From: Tritonibacter scottomollicae
Lineage (GTDB): Bacteria; Pseudomonadota; Alphaproteobacteria; Rhodobacterales; Rhodobacteraceae
Assembly (NCBI RefSeq): GCF_003003215.1
Contig: NZ_PVUF01000009.1
Coordinates: forward strand, 1-64,000
Direction: 5' to 3'
Length of the DNA stretch: 64,000 nt
The position numbers and the translations under genes were made by a program. This document shows positions 50,068 through 57,289 of the stretch, one piece after another (position 1 is the stretch's first letter; every line of letters starts with the position of its first letter). The notes under the pieces were generated by a model. That model saw only the letters and a program-made list of their open reading frames with translations, was not told the origin of the DNA and ran no database searches.

Positions 50068-51405
50068 TTACTGTTTCGGCCCCAGTGCCGACAGCCCTTT
50101 GAGGATGTCGATGGCATAGGCCATCTGATAGTCTTCCTCGCGCAGCTCGGCTGCTTTCTCCGCTTTCTCGCGATCCGCCTCGATCTGACGCACCTCGTCT
50201 TCGGAAAGGCTGTCGTTGTTCAGGCGTCCGCGCAAGTCGGCCTCGGACCGGGGGCCAAAGGCGCTGCTGGCGGGCTCTTCCTCTTCTGCCTCGGGGCGAT
50301 TGCGCGGTTGCGCAACAACGATGTCGGGGCTGACGCCCAGCGCCTGAATGGACCGACCGGACGGCGTGTAATAGCGCGCCGTGGTCAAACGCATGGCGCC
50401 ATCGCCGCGCAAAGGCATCACGGTCTGGACCGAGCCCTTGCCGAAGGATTTGGTGCCCACCACGATGGCGCGGCGGTGATCCTGCAGCGCACCGGCGACG
50501 ATTTCGGAGGCCGAGGCAGAGCCGCCGTTGATCAGCACCACGATCGGCTTGCCGTCGATCAGGTCGCCCGGAGTGGCGTTGAACCGCTCACCATCCGCCG
50601 CCTGACGGCCACGGGTGGAGACGATCTCGCCGCTTTCGAGGAAGCTGTCGGCCACGCTGATCGCCTGGGTCAGCAACCCGCCGGGGTTGTTGCGCAGGTC
50701 GAGCACGATGCCGTTGACGTTGTCCATCCCGCCCAGTTCCTCGATTTGTTCTTCGAGATTGGCCTCCAGGTTGGGGGTGGTCTGCTCGTTGAAGGTGGTA
50801 ACCCGCACGACAACCGACGAACCTTCCGTACGTCCACGCACAGCAGTGAGCTTGATGGTGTCGCGGATGATGGAGACATCGAACGGCTCGTCCTCGCCCT
50901 CGCGCACCACGGTGATGATGATCTCGGACCCCACCGGGCCGCGCATCAGCTCCACCGCTTCGTCGAGGCCGAGGCCCAGCAGGCTCTCACCATCGACATG
51001 GGTGATGAAATCACCGGCCTCGATTCCAGCCTCATAGGCGGGCGTGCCGTCCATTGGCGAGACGACCTTCACAAAGCCGTCGGCTTGCGTGACCTCGATG
51101 CCGAGACCACCAAATTCGCCCCGGGTCTGCACCCGCATCTTGTCAGCGTCATCGGGCGAGAGATAGCTGGAATGCGGATCAAGCGATTGCAACATGCCAC
51201 CAATGGCCGCCTCGATCAGCTCTGTCTCGTCTACTTCCTCGACATATTGCGCGCGGATGCGTTCGAAGATGTCGCCAAACAGGTCCAGCTGTTCATAGAC
51301 GGATGCCTCGTTGCTTTCCTGCGCCAGCAGCGGTGCTGCCACATAGGTCGTTGCCACAATGCCCGCGAGCGTCCCGCCCAGAGCCGCCATCGCAAATTTC
51401 TTCAT
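50068..51405 (-). CDS. ctpA: C-terminal processing peptidase (S41 family)
   Basis: A 445-residue periplasmic protease with an N-terminal signal or anchor (FAMAALGGTLAGIVATTYVA), a PDZ domain (about 95-175, GLGIEVTQADGFVKVVSPMD) and an S41 catalytic core. Placing the known Prc spacing on the sequence gives S298 (GGSASASE), K323 (SFGKGS) and Q327. Such enzymes trim exported proteins and control peptidoglycan hydrolases. It starts seven bases after the envC-like stop, which supports cotranscription; CtpA often works with wall-enzyme regulators, so the pairing is meaningful. Confidence 0.94.
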   Translation of the reverse strand: MKKFAMAALGGTLAGIVATTYVAAPLLAQESNEASVYEQLDLFGDIFERIRAQYVEEVDETELIEAAIGGMLQSLDPHSSYLSPDDADKMRVQTRGEFGGLGIEVTQADGFVKVVSPMDGTPAYEAGIEAGDFITHVDGESLLGLGLDEAVELMRGPVGSEIIITVVREGEDEPFDVSIIRDTIKLTAVRGRTEGSSVVVRVTTFNEQTTPNLEANLEEQIEELGGMDNVNGIVLDLRNNPGGLLTQAISVADSFLESGEIVSTRGRQAADGERFNATPGDLIDGKPIVVLINGGSASASEIVAGALQDHRRAIVVGTKSFGKGSVQTVMPLRGDGAMRLTTARYYTPSGRSIQALGVSPDIVVAQPRNRPEAEEEEPASSAFGPRSEADLRGRLNNDSLSEDEVRQIEADREKAEKAAELREEDYQMAYAIDILKGLSALGPKQ

Positions 51406-51412
51406 CTCTTGC

Positions 51413-52564
51413 CTATCCACCTTGCCCGGTCCGGAACCATGTCTCAGGGTCCACGGGACTGTTTTCCATTCTAACCTCTATATAGAGCGTTTCTGTCCGG
51501 CCAGTTCCACCCCCTTCACCGCTAAGTGACAAAATCGCGCTTGTCGCGGCCGCGTCACCGCCCATCAAACCGACCGGCGTGCCCTCGGGGATCACCTGAC
51601 CGGCAGCGCCAAAGACCTCTGCAAGGCCGGACAGGATGAACAACGTGTCCGGCTGCGGCTCCAGAATCACCACATTGCCGAGATCAAGCAACGGACCGAG
51701 GTAGCGGATCGTCGCGGCCGTCGGGCTGACGACCAGCGACCGGGGGCGGCTGGCCACCAGAATGCCGGCCCGCGCGACGCCGGCGGCGTCCTTGTCGCCA
51801 TATCCACGCAGCAACAACCCCTCGACCGGCAGCGCAAGATCGCCGCGGCGGTCGGAAATATCAGAACCCGACGTTTGGACCCCATTGGCCTCGGCAATCA
51901 GTGCAAGCCCATCAGCAAAGCCGGTCAGCGTCTCGGTCGAGGAAATCAGGATTGCGGTCTGCACCGGATCCTCGGTGAACCGTTGCGGCAAGTCCTGACG
52001 GTCAGCGATCGCGGTCGAGAGCGCAGCCCGGGCCGCCTGGACGCCCTGCAGCCCGTCTTCGAGCTTCTGTGCCGCGTTCTGCTGCAACAGGCGCAGGTCA
52101 CGCACTTCCTGCAGATCATTGCGCAACGCATCGGCACGCGCCTGCAGCCCCGGTGTAACCTCTGCCAGCATCATCGCCGAACGCGCCGCACCTAGCGGCC
52201 CGGAGGGATGCAGCATCAGAACCGGCGGCGTCGAGGTCTCGATGGTGGTGATGACGCCCAGCAGCTCGGCCACCTCCTCATCACGGGCCCGCAGCTGCGT
52301 GGTCAGCTGTGTTTCACGCCGGGCCACCCGGCGCAGGCCTTCGCGCATGGCTTGCAGCCCGTCCTCATAGGCCCGCACGGTTTCGGTCAGTGCCTTGACC
52401 CGGTCATTTGCGGTTTGTGCGGCATCCATGCGTTCGCCCGCCGCTTCCAGCGCTGCCGCAGCCGTGCTGGCAGCCTCGCCGGGGCTCTGGGTCGCCGCAG
52501 AGGCAGACACGCCAGCCAGCAGACACAGGCCCAGCGCAAAGGTCATCGCGAGATTGCGCATCAT
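51413..52564 (-). CDS. envC: EnvC-like murein hydrolase activator with degenerate LytM domain
   Basis: A 383-residue exported protein with a signal peptide (MTFALGLCLLAGVSASAA), a long coiled coil (about residues 25-225) and a C-terminal M23/LytM-like domain (ATIRYLGPLLDLGNVVILEP). The zinc-binding HxxxD and HxH positions of active M23 peptidases are absent, as in E. coli EnvC, which activates amidases rather than cutting murein itself. The start overlaps the gpmI stop (ATGATG), so translation is coupled; the ATG at 52561 is an alternative. It lies between gpmI and ctpA, an order common in alphaproteobacteria. Confidence 0.88.
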   Translation of the reverse strand: MMRNLAMTFALGLCLLAGVSASAATQSPGEAASTAAAALEAAGERMDAAQTANDRVKALTETVRAYEDGLQAMREGLRRVARRETQLTTQLRARDEEVAELLGVITTIETSTPPVLMLHPSGPLGAARSAMMLAEVTPGLQARADALRNDLQEVRDLRLLQQNAAQKLEDGLQGVQAARAALSTAIADRQDLPQRFTEDPVQTAILISSTETLTGFADGLALIAEANGVQTSGSDISDRRGDLALPVEGLLLRGYGDKDAAGVARAGILVASRPRSLVVSPTAATIRYLGPLLDLGNVVILEPQPDTLFILSGLAEVFGAAGQVIPEGTPVGLMGGDAAATSAILSLSGEGGGTGRTETLYIEVRMENSPVDPETWFRTGQGG

Positions 52565-54081
52565 GCGAGTAGGCTTTCCCCGGTCATTTCCTCGGGCTGT
52601 TCCAGCCCCATCAGCGCCAGCAGGGTCGGCGCCAGGTCCGCGAGCCGGCCATCGCGCAAGGCAACACCCTCTGGACCATTTACCAAAGCAACAGGAACGA
52701 GGTTGGTTGTATGCGCCGTATGGGCGCCGCCAGTGTCCGGGTCCACCATCAGCTCGCAATTGCCGTGGTCGGCGGTGACGATCATCGCACCACCGGCGGC
52801 CTTCAGCGCCGTGACCACCGCGCCAAGCCCCTTGTCCACCGCCTCGCAGGCCTTGATCGCCGCGTCCAGATCACCGGTGTGACCGACCATGTCCGGGTTG
52901 GCGTAGTTGGTGACGATAAGGTCATAGCCCGCCTCGATCGCCGCGACGAATTTCTCGGTCACCTCGGGGGCGGACATTTCCGGCTGCAGATCGTAGGTCG
53001 CCACCTTGGGCGATTTGGGCATCGCACGGTCCTCGCCCACCTCGGGTGTTTCCTTGCCGCCGTTGAGGAAGAAGGTCACATGCGGATATTTCTCGGTCTC
53101 GGCGAGGCGGAACTGGGTCTTGCCCTGCTTGGCCACCCATTCGCCCAGCGTGTTGACGATGGCCTTTTTGGGATATGCCGTAGTCATGTAGCCGTTGTGA
53201 TCGGCGGAATACTCCACCATGCCCAAGAGCCCGGCAAGGTCGGGGCGCGGCCCGGTGTCGAAGTCGGTGAAATCGGGCTCTCCGATGGCGCGCAGGATCT
53301 CGCGGGCGCGGTCGGCGCGGAAGTTGAGGCAAAAGACCCCGTCGCCATCCTGCATGCCGTCAAAATCTGCAACCACCGTGGCCTTGATGAACTCGTCCAG
53401 CTCCTCACGCGCGTAAGCATCCTCGACCGCCGCTTTTGCGGTCTGCGCGGTGAACTGGCACCTGCCGTGGACCATCGCCTCATAGGCCTGGCTCACCCGC
53501 TCCCAGCGATTGTCGCGGTCCATTGCGAAATAGCGCCCGGTGACGCTAGCGATCCGTGCGCCCTCCGCCAGTCCGGCCTCAAGCTGCTCCAGATAGCCCA
53601 GCGCCGATTTGGGTGCCACATCACGCCCATCGGTCATGGCATGCAGCCAGACCGGCACACCCGCATCGCGGATCGCCTTCACAGCCGCGAGGATATGGGT
53701 GACATGGCCATGCACGCCGCCATCGGAAACCAACCCCATCAGATGCGCCGCCCCACCGGTGTCTTTCAACTTGGCAATGAAGGCCTGCAGCGCGTCATTG
53801 TCAAAGAACGACCCATCCTCGATCGCCAGGTCGATCTGGCCCAAATCCATCGCCACCACCCGGCCCGCGCCGATATTGGTGTGACCGACCTCGGAATTGC
53901 CCATCTGGCCGGAGGGTAGTCCGACGTCGGGACCATGGGTGATGAGGCGGGCAGCCGGGCCGTCCGCCATGATCGCATCCAGCGTCGGGGTCTCTGCCAG
54001 ATAGGGCGCGTTGGCCGGTCCCGGCGCAGCGCTGCCCCAGCCATCCAGAATGCAAAGAACGACAGGTTTGGGTGCGGGCAT
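52561..54081 (-). CDS. gpmI: Cofactor-independent phosphoglycerate mutase
   Basis: A 506-residue enzyme that interconverts 3- and 2-phosphoglycerate without 2,3-bisphosphoglycerate. The metal-binding D13 (CILDGWG) and the phospho-serine S63 (GQMGNSEVGHTNIGAGR) are present, as are DGRDVAPKSALGYL, GRYFAMDRDNRWER and the C-terminal metal site VTADHGNCELM. Length is standard. It is the first gene of the operon with envC and ctpA. It also handles the 2-phosphoglycerate made by the glycerate 2-kinase at 9.4 kb. Confidence 0.97.
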   Translation of the reverse strand: MPAPKPVVLCILDGWGSAAPGPANAPYLAETPTLDAIMADGPAARLITHGPDVGLPSGQMGNSEVGHTNIGAGRVVAMDLGQIDLAIEDGSFFDNDALQAFIAKLKDTGGAAHLMGLVSDGGVHGHVTHILAAVKAIRDAGVPVWLHAMTDGRDVAPKSALGYLEQLEAGLAEGARIASVTGRYFAMDRDNRWERVSQAYEAMVHGRCQFTAQTAKAAVEDAYAREELDEFIKATVVADFDGMQDGDGVFCLNFRADRAREILRAIGEPDFTDFDTGPRPDLAGLLGMVEYSADHNGYMTTAYPKKAIVNTLGEWVAKQGKTQFRLAETEKYPHVTFFLNGGKETPEVGEDRAMPKSPKVATYDLQPEMSAPEVTEKFVAAIEAGYDLIVTNYANPDMVGHTGDLDAAIKACEAVDKGLGAVVTALKAAGGAMIVTADHGNCELMVDPDTGGAHTAHTTNLVPVALVNGPEGVALRDGRLADLAPTLLALMGLEQPEEMTGESLLA

Positions 54082-54397
54082 GTTTCGTCTCCGGTCAGCG
54101 ACAGTGGTTTGATCCGGGTTCTACAGCCTGTGACGCGGTTGGGAAACCGGCGAGTGCGATCTCGGCAGTTTTGTGACACCGGGCCCTGCGGTATTTGCAC
54201 ATTGCAAGCGGCGCGCGATTCGCAGCGCGCTGCCGGGCCCAACGGGGGCGCCGGCATGTCCAATGCAGGTGACACGGGCGGGAGCCTCCCCCGGCATGGG
54301 ACGTTTGCCACTGCGGCGAAGGCGCAAGATCCGGGTCGCTGGACGGGCAGCGAGAGAACTATCCAAAGGGCAGCCAAACAAAACAGGACCACAGCCC
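54082..54397. other. Divergent gpmI / DUF1203 intergenic region with mosaic repeat
   Basis: 316 bases. The part next to gpmI (54082-54180) is ordinary promoter-like sequence. The rest holds a mosaic repeat (54184-54296). The DUF1203 frame is open through it from 54173, but that part reads like translated repeat, so I do not count it as coding. Confidence 0.5.
54184..54296. repeat. Mosaic intergenic repeat with GCCGGGCCCAACGG and GGGCGGGAGCC modules
   Basis: A GCGCGC-type imperfect hairpin (54211-54230) is followed by GCCGGGCCCAACGG (54232-54245), 30 bases, then GGGCGGGAGCCTCCC (54276-54290). The same modules in the same order and spacing occur at 60472-60549, and a larger variant at 33372-33571. 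Confidence 0.7.
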
Positions 54398-54859
54398 ATG
54401 CCCCATATCATCGCAATGTCGACCAACACCGTCCGCGCCTATCAATCCGGCCAGCCAGATGCGCACGGCCAACTGCCAGAGCGCGCCATCTCCGACGGCG
54501 GCGGCAACCCCTGCCGCCATTGCCTGCGCTACATCCCGGAAGGTGCCGAGATGCTGATCCTCGCCCACCGCCCCTTTCCCGCAGCGCAGCCCTATGCGGA
54601 AACCGGGCCGATCTTTCTCTGTGCCGACGCCTGCATCCGGCACGAGGGTGCGGCAATGCCCGAGGTCTTCACCCGCTCGCCCGACTATCTGATCAAGGGC
54701 TACTCGGACGACGACCGCATCGTCTATGGCACTGGCGTGGTGGTGGAAAAGGACCGGATGATGGCGCAGGCCGAGGAGATCCTCGCCGACCCGCATGTGC
54801 GCTACATCCACATACGCTCCGCCCGCAACAACTGCTATCAGGCCAGGATCGAGCGCTGA
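54398..54859 (+). CDS. DUF1203 family protein
   Basis: A 153-residue protein matching DUF1203, of unknown function. Conserved stretches are NPCRHCLRYIPEGAEMLILA with its CxxC, FPAAQPYAETGPIFLCADAC, VFTRSPDYLIKGYSDDDRI and IHIRSARNNCYQARIER. The cysteine-rich N-terminal half may bind a metal; that is inference. The ATG at 54398 with CAGGA upstream begins the family-like sequence. It converges on the GNAT gene 19 bases away. Confidence 0.87.
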   Translation: MPHIIAMSTNTVRAYQSGQPDAHGQLPERAISDGGGNPCRHCLRYIPEGAEMLILAHRPFPAAQPYAETGPIFLCADACIRHEGAAMPEVFTRSPDYLIKGYSDDDRIVYGTGVVVEKDRMMAQAEEILADPHVRYIHIRSARNNCYQARIER

Positions 54860-54878
54860 GCCGCCCGACGTCGGGACA

Positions 54879-55346
54879 CTAGAGCGTCTTGGTCATCGCG
54901 TAGTTGTGCATCATCACGCCGCGACGCTCAAAATCACAGCGCCCTGCCTCGGCAAACCCCTGCCGCAGGAAGAAGCGCCGCGCCGCCTCGCTGGCCTCCA
55001 CATAAAGCGACGCAAGACCAAGGGCGCGGGCTTCTGCCTCAAGGCAGGCATAGAGGTCCGCGCCAATACCGGTTCCGGCCACCTCTGGCGCGAGGTAAAA
55101 ACAGTCGATGTGGCCGTCGGCCTCCAGCTCGATAAAGCCCTGCGCCACGTCGCGCGCATCCGCCGCAACCCAAATCCGACGGCCGTCCTGCCCGCGTTCC
55201 AGCACGCGGTCGAGCGGGGCCGGTTCCGGGCTCCAAGCCGCACATTGTTCGGGGGTGTAGTCGCGCGCGCCGACCTGATGCACGGCGGCATGAAAGATCC
55301 GCGCCCAGTCGGCGGCATCGCGGGGCTCAAACGGACGGATCAGCAT
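54879..55346 (-). CDS. GNAT-family N-acetyltransferase
   Basis: A 155-residue acetyltransferase. The GNAT core is visible from IRPFEPRDAADWARIFHAAV, through FIELEADGHIDCFYLAPEVA, to the acetyl-CoA loop GTGIGADLYACLEAEARALG and the late ASEAARRFFLRQGFAEAG. The YafP-like start and end suggest it belongs to the group acting on small molecules; the substrate is unknown. Its ATG shares one base with the stop codon of the ABC ATPase gene, so the two are coupled. Confidence 0.9.
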   Translation of the reverse strand: MLIRPFEPRDAADWARIFHAAVHQVGARDYTPEQCAAWSPEPAPLDRVLERGQDGRRIWVAADARDVAQGFIELEADGHIDCFYLAPEVAGTGIGADLYACLEAEARALGLASLYVEASEAARRFFLRQGFAEAGRCDFERRGVMMHNYAMTKTL

Positions 55347-56275
55347 CAGCGGGACTTCGTCAGCGCGAGGAAGACATCTTCGAGGTCGGCCTCTTCGGTC
55401 TTTACATCACGGATGGAAATCCCCGCGGCACGCACCGCCTCCAGCACCGCCTCGGCAGAGGTCTCATTGCTGTGATAGCGCAGCACAAGGGCACCGTCGC
55501 CGCGCAATTCGGCCTCAATGCCCGGGCCCTGCGGCAGCTCCGTCACCGGGGTTGCGGGCTGCACCACCATGGCGCGCGCATCCAGACGTCCCAGCAGGTT
55601 TGCGGTCGAATCCCGCGCCACCACTTCGCCCTGGTTGATGATGGCGATCTCGTCGCACATCTCCTGAGCTTCCTCGAGGTAGTGGGTGGTGAGGATGATG
55701 GTCATGCCCTGCGCGTTGAGCTGACGGACATTCTCCCACAGCATCTGACGCAGCTCGATATCCACACCGGCGGTGGGCTCATCCAGCACCAGAATATTGG
55801 GGCGATGCACCAGCGCCTTACCCAACAACAGCCTGCGCCGCATGCCGCCCGAGAGGGTCCGCGCATAGGCCTCGGCCTTGTCCTCCAGCCCGATCAGTTT
55901 CAGGATTCCGTCGCTGTCGCGCTCTGCCTTTGGCACGCCATAAAGCCCCGCCTGCACCTCCAGCGCGCCGCGCGGGGTGAAGAAGGGATCGAGGTTCAGC
56001 TCCTGCGGCATCACCCCGATCGAGGCCCGGCTCTGACGGGGGTTCTGATCCTGATCGAAGCCCCAGATCGTCACCTTGCCGGAGGTCTTCAGCACCAGCC
56101 CGGCGAGGATGTTGATCAGCGTCGACTTGCCCGCACCATTCGGCCCCAAGAGACCAAAAACCGATCCGCGTGGCACCGTGAGGTCGATGCCCTTCAGCGC
56201 GTGCTTTTCAGGCTGGCCCTTCTGGCCTTTGTAGGTTTTGCGCAAAGCTTCAATTCGGATTGCCTCATCAGTCAT
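55346..56275 (-). CDS. ABC-2-type transporter ATP-binding protein
   Basis: A 309-residue ATPase of the CcmA/YadG-like ABC-2 group, with all motifs intact: Walker [15 protein letters not shown], signature [16 protein letters not shown], Walker [14 protein letters not shown] and the H-loop [10 protein letters not shown]. The C-terminal 80 residues are the usual extra domain. AAGGG is 5 bases before the ATG at 56275; another ATG at 56302 with AGGAG 10 bases upstream is possible. The permease subunit that such ATPases need is not adjacent: the next gene is the coupled GNAT enzyme. Confidence 0.92.
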   Translation of the reverse strand: MTDEAIRIEALRKTYKGQKGQPEKHALKGIDLTVPRGSVFGLLGPNGAGKSTLINILAGLVLKTSGKVTIWGFDQDQNPRQSRASIGVMPQELNLDPFFTPRGALEVQAGLYGVPKAERDSDGILKLIGLEDKAEAYARTLSGGMRRRLLLGKALVHRPNILVLDEPTAGVDIELRQMLWENVRQLNAQGMTIILTTHYLEEAQEMCDEIAIINQGEVVARDSTANLLGRLDARAMVVQPATPVTELPQGPGIEAELRGDGALVLRYHSNETSAEAVLEAVRAAGISIRDVKTEEADLEDVFLALTKSR

Positions 56276-56345
56276 CGCGACCCTTGCCCCCGGTATTTTC
56301 ATGGCTCATAAAGCTCCTAACCCATTAGCCAGAGGACCGCCAGCG

Positions 56346-56528
56346 ATGACCATTGAAGCGCCGGAAACCAAAATCGTGGACAGCATGCGAGTGGCCTGCG
56401 ACGGCAGCGAAGGCGCATTGGGACATCCACGAGTCTATCTGCAGATCCCCGAGGACACTGGATTTGTGGAATGCCCCTATTGCGACTGCAGGTTCATCCA
56501 CAAGGATTTCGAAGGCAAGATCGCCTGA
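56346..56528 (+). CDS. Small CHCC zinc-finger protein (NDUFS6-like)
   Basis: A 60-residue protein with the zf-CHCC pattern: one cysteine in RVACDG, a histidine in LGHPRV, then CPYCDCRF. This matches the family related to the mitochondrial complex I accessory subunit NDUFS6, found as short proteins in alphaproteobacteria. AGAGGA lies about 10 bases before the ATG at 56346; the earlier in-frame Met is unlikely because it overlaps the divergent ABC gene. A role in complex I or in metal handling is possible but unproven. Confidence 0.88.
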   Translation: MTIEAPETKIVDSMRVACDGSEGALGHPRVYLQIPEDTGFVECPYCDCRFIHKDFEGKIA

Positions 56529-56570
56529 TCCGGCTTTCGCGCCTGGACATGAGCCGTTAGGCTTTGATGC

Positions 56571-57056
56571 ATGGCAGAGCTGTTGATTGTCTATCACTCC
56601 CGCACCGGCGGCAGTCACCAGATGGCCGAAGCCGCCCGCGCGGGCGCTGCGGAAGAGATCACCACCCATCTGCTGACCGCCGATGAGACCACACCGGAGC
56701 ATCTTCTGGCCGCAGACGGCTATCTGTTCTGCGGCCCCGAGAACCTCGCCGCGCTATCCGGCGCGATGAAGGAATTCTTCGACCGCTGTTATTATCCCGT
56801 TCTGGGGCACCTCAACGGGCGCGCCTATGCGCAAATGATCTGCGCCGGATCGGATGGCGAGAATGCCGCCCGGCAATTGGCACGGATCGCGCAGGGCTGG
56901 CGACTGAAGGCGGTGCAGGACCCGTTGATTGTCTGCACCCATGCGCAGACTCCCGAGGACATTCTGGCCGACAAGGTGATCCCCGAGGCTGACTTGCAGC
57001 TGTGCCGGGAACTGGGGCAGGCCATCGGCGCGGGGCTGGTGATGGGGATGTTTTGA
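56571..57056 (+). CDS. Flavodoxin-like / NAD(P)H-dependent FMN reductase family protein
   Basis: A 161-residue flavodoxin-fold protein. The FMN phosphate loop is IVYHSRTGGSHQMA at the N-terminus, and GYLFCGPENLAALSGAMKEF with YYPVLGHLNGRAYAQMICAG follows as in flavodoxin-like reductases. It is probably a cytoplasmic FMN-binding redox protein; partner and substrate are unknown. It lies 42 bases after the CHCC zinc-finger gene and ahead of polA. Confidence 0.85.
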   Translation: MAELLIVYHSRTGGSHQMAEAARAGAAEEITTHLLTADETTPEHLLAADGYLFCGPENLAALSGAMKEFFDRCYYPVLGHLNGRAYAQMICAGSDGENAARQLARIAQGWRLKAVQDPLIVCTHAQTPEDILADKVIPEADLQLCRELGQAIGAGLVMGMF

Positions 57057-57061
57057 AGCAC

Positions 57062-57178
57062 TGAGGACAGCCCCCGAGCCTGGGTGGGGGTGAAGCCCCC
57101 TCCCGGGGGGAGGGTCGGGGGCCGCCCGACCTATCGGCCGGACGGTGACGCCTCCCCAAGGTCAGGCACTGTCCTCTG
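57062..57178. repeat. Composite intergenic repeat, inverted copy of the 8301 element plus a second half
   Basis: 57062-57124 is nearly the exact inverse of 8301-8367 (TGAGGACAGC end, then GGTGAAGCCCCCTCCC). The second half (57145-57178, GACGCCTCCCCAAGGTCAGG) matches the end of the repeat at 29668. The whole is bounded by GAGGACAG (57063) and CTGTCCTC (57169), so it is a large imperfect palindrome between the flavodoxin-like gene and polA. Confidence 0.82.
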
Positions 57179-57289
57179 CAACCTGCCGATCAGCCCTCCA
57201 ATCCCAAACTCCAATTGCCCTTGGCCCCCGGATCATTGATAACCCAGAAACAGAACACGAACGATTTCCCGAGAAGGAGCGCGACGGTC

